From contig CAMPGT010000186.1 of NCBI GenBank assembly GCA_946885665.1, positions 1-7,867 of the forward strand: a stretch of DNA of 7,867 nucleotides. Reading direction: 5' to 3'. Position numbers and translations under genes: made by a program. The notes under the pieces are model-generated. The model was given only the letters and a program-made list of their open reading frames with translations. It had not been told where the DNA came from and did not search any database. Positions 6,686 through 7,867 of the stretch are shown here, one piece after another. Each line of letters begins with the position of its first letter. Positions within the stretch are counted from its first letter, which is position 1. The stretch is from an uncultured Chitinophagaceae bacterium. Its GTDB lineage: Bacteria; Bacteroidota; Bacteroidia; Chitinophagales; Chitinophagaceae.

Positions 6686-7498
6686 TCAGGCAAAATCTCC
6701 CAAAAAACGTTTCATATCATCATGATATTGTTGGCTGGCCTTTTTGGCGGCAGAAGCAAAGTCTTCATTGGAGGAAGCAAAAATTATTGCCCTGCTGGCA
6801 TTGACCAGCAGTCCGCAATCTTTGTTCATGCCGTGCCTTGATATTTCTTCAAGGCTGCCTCCCTGGGCGCCAACACCGGGAACAAGAAAAAAATGATCGG
6901 GAAATGATTTTCTGATGTCGCCTACCAGGTGATGCCTGGTAGCCCCAATAACGTACATCAGGTTTTCGGGATTGCCCCATTGTGAAGATTTTTTGAGCAC
7001 TTCCTGGTAGAGTTGATGGCGGCCCGTGGTGAGCAGCTCGAAATCGGCGGAGCCCGGGTTGGAAGTGAGTCCCAGCAGAATGGTCCATTTGCCATTGAAG
7101 CTGAGAAATGGCCTTACACTGTCTTCGCCCATATACGGCGCAACAGTGATGGAATCGAAGTTGAGCGTTTGGAAAAAGGCGCGCGCGTATTGCGCGGAGG
7201 TATTGCCGATGTCGCCGCGTTTGGCGTCGGCGATGGTGAAATGTGAAGAAGGAATGTAGTCTATGGTTCGTTGCAGGGATGTCCATCCTTTTACGCCCTG
7301 CGACTCATAAAAGGCGGTGTTTATTTTATAGGCCACACAGTGATCGAGTGTGGCGTCAATGATTTGCTTGTTGAATTCAAACTGGGGATCGTCGAGTGAC
7401 AGGAGGTGTTTAGGCAGTTTTTCAATATCCGAATCCAGTCCAACACAGAGGTATGTTTGTTTGTTCCTGATTTGGCTGATAAGCTCTTGTCTGGTCAT
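6686..7498 (-). CDS. pyrF: Orotidine 5'-phosphate decarboxylase, group 2, 270 aa
   Basis: This enzyme catalyses the last step of de novo UMP synthesis, decarboxylating OMP in the cytoplasm. The catalytic block is FTIADAKRGDIGNT, with Asp91, Lys93 and Asp96 in the D-x-K-x-x-D arrangement; Lys58 in VAYKINTAFYE completes the charged network. VAPYMGEDSVRPF (119-131), VPGVGAQGG (206-214, phosphate loop) and NASRAIIFAS (233-242, phosphate-binding Arg236) follow in the order expected of the longer group-2 enzymes, and 270 residues fits that group better than the roughly 230-residue E. coli type. The ATG at 7498 gives the expected N-terminus leading into CVGLDSD. It lies 19 bases after the Mrp stop codon, so the two are probably co-transcribed. 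There is no Shine-Dalgarno sequence. No other pyrimidine gene is in the window. Confidence 0.96.
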   Translation of the reverse strand: MTRQELISQIRNKQTYLCVGLDSDIEKLPKHLLSLDDPQFEFNKQIIDATLDHCVAYKINTAFYESQGVKGWTSLQRTIDYIPSSHFTIADAKRGDIGNTSAQYARAFFQTLNFDSITVAPYMGEDSVRPFLSFNGKWTILLGLTSNPGSADFELLTTGRHQLYQEVLKKSSQWGNPENLMYVIGATRHHLVGDIRKSFPDHFFLVPGVGAQGGSLEEISRHGMNKDCGLLVNASRAIIFASSNEDFASAAKKASQQYHDDMKRFLGDFA

Positions 7499-7517
7499 GT
7501 TGGTGCGTTATGCATCG

Positions 7518-7867
7518 TCACATTTCGACGATTTCTGCGGTTTTTTCTGCGCTCATGTTAGCGTTGCGCATGGCTATGCTGCGCGCGGCCGCGCCGGCGA
7601 AGGAAATAAATGCATTGCGGGACAGCTCATCGTCTGTCATCATCACCGGCACACCGATATCCCCGCCCTCGCGTATCTTCTGGATCAGTGGAATTTCGCC
7701 GAGGTAGGGAATGTCGTATTCATCGGCAAGTTTCTTTCCTCCCTCCTTACCAAAGATATAGTGGCGGTTGGCGTGTTCGTCGGCCTGGCCGGGCGTAACG
7801 AAATAGCTCATATTTTCAACGAGTCCGATTATCGGCACTTTTATTTGCGACTGGCCGAACATGGCGA
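7518..7867 (-). CDS. mrp: Mrp/ApbC/NBP35-family Fe-S carrier ATPase, C-terminal part (cut by window edge)
   Basis: This is the C-terminal ~115 residues of a P-loop ATPase of the Mrp/NBP35 family, which binds and transfers iron-sulfur clusters to apoproteins. Visible are VPIIGLVENMSYF, the IFGKEGGKKLA segment, and LGEIPLIQKIREGGDIGVPV, which together are diagnostic for Mrp. The Walker A half is outside the window; the frame stays open through 7867, and the Met at 7862 is internal, not a start. Where canonical members carry the C-x-x-C that holds the bridging cluster between subunits, this protein reads FVTPGQADE, so both cysteines are replaced (Thr and Gln). From memory, Bacteroidota homologues often lack this motif too, so it may be a lineage trait rather than decay. 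The rest of the domain looks intact. pyrF follows 19 bases downstream. Confidence 0.92.
   Translation of the reverse strand, partial: AMFGQSQIKVPIIGLVENMSYFVTPGQADEHANRHYIFGKEGGKKLADEYDIPYLGEIPLIQKIREGGDIGVPVMMTDDELSRNAFISFAGAAARSIAMRNANMSAEKTAEIVEM

Overview
The window reads as ordinary chromosome from a Bacteroidota bacterium, most plausibly of the Chitinophagaceae type; the family is inference, not established by any marker gene. The signs are: no Shine-Dalgarno sequence before any of six readable start codons; two exact copies of the Bacteroidota -7 promoter motif TAnnTTTG just before start codons; a group-2 (long) orotidine 5'-phosphate decarboxylase; an Mrp ATPase whose C-terminal CxxC is replaced; and moderate G+C.

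All seven genes lie on the minus strand, so they are transcribed from right to left. In that order they are: the 3' part of an Mrp/ApbC iron-sulfur carrier ATPase (7518-7867, cut by the window edge); pyrF (6686-7498); a secreted 647-residue beta-helix protein that resembles phage tailspikes (4672-6615); a glutaryl-CoA dehydrogenase (3466-4650); shikimate kinase aroK (2956-3465); a small DUF423 membrane protein (2574-2963); and the DNA translocase ftsK (100-2589). Coding density is very high. The longest space between genes is 70 bases (6616-6685).

The last four genes form a chain: 0 bases between the dehydrogenase stop and the aroK start, then overlaps of 8 and 16 bases. This suggests co-transcription and translational coupling. 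However, the glutaryl-CoA dehydrogenase and ftsK each have a TAnnTTTG motif ending exactly 5 bases before the ATG, which suggests extra internal promoters producing nearly leaderless messages. The genes do not form one pathway: pyrimidine synthesis, Fe-S handling, aromatic amino acid synthesis, lysine/tryptophan breakdown and chromosome segregation sit side by side. The odd member is the secreted tailspike-like protein.

The first ~100 bases, downstream of ftsK, hold a compact repeat element: seven tandem copies of a heptamer (consensus TGARACG on the minus strand) beginning on the ftsK stop codon itself, three copies of a second heptamer (consensus SGGCAAW), and a perfect GC-rich inverted repeat. 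I saw no RNA gene, CRISPR array, insertion sequence or clear defence system. The most interesting items are the heptamer arrays, the two TAnnTTTG motifs at identical spacing, and the tailspike-like secreted protein. I do not see convincing evidence of a wholly new multi-gene system.
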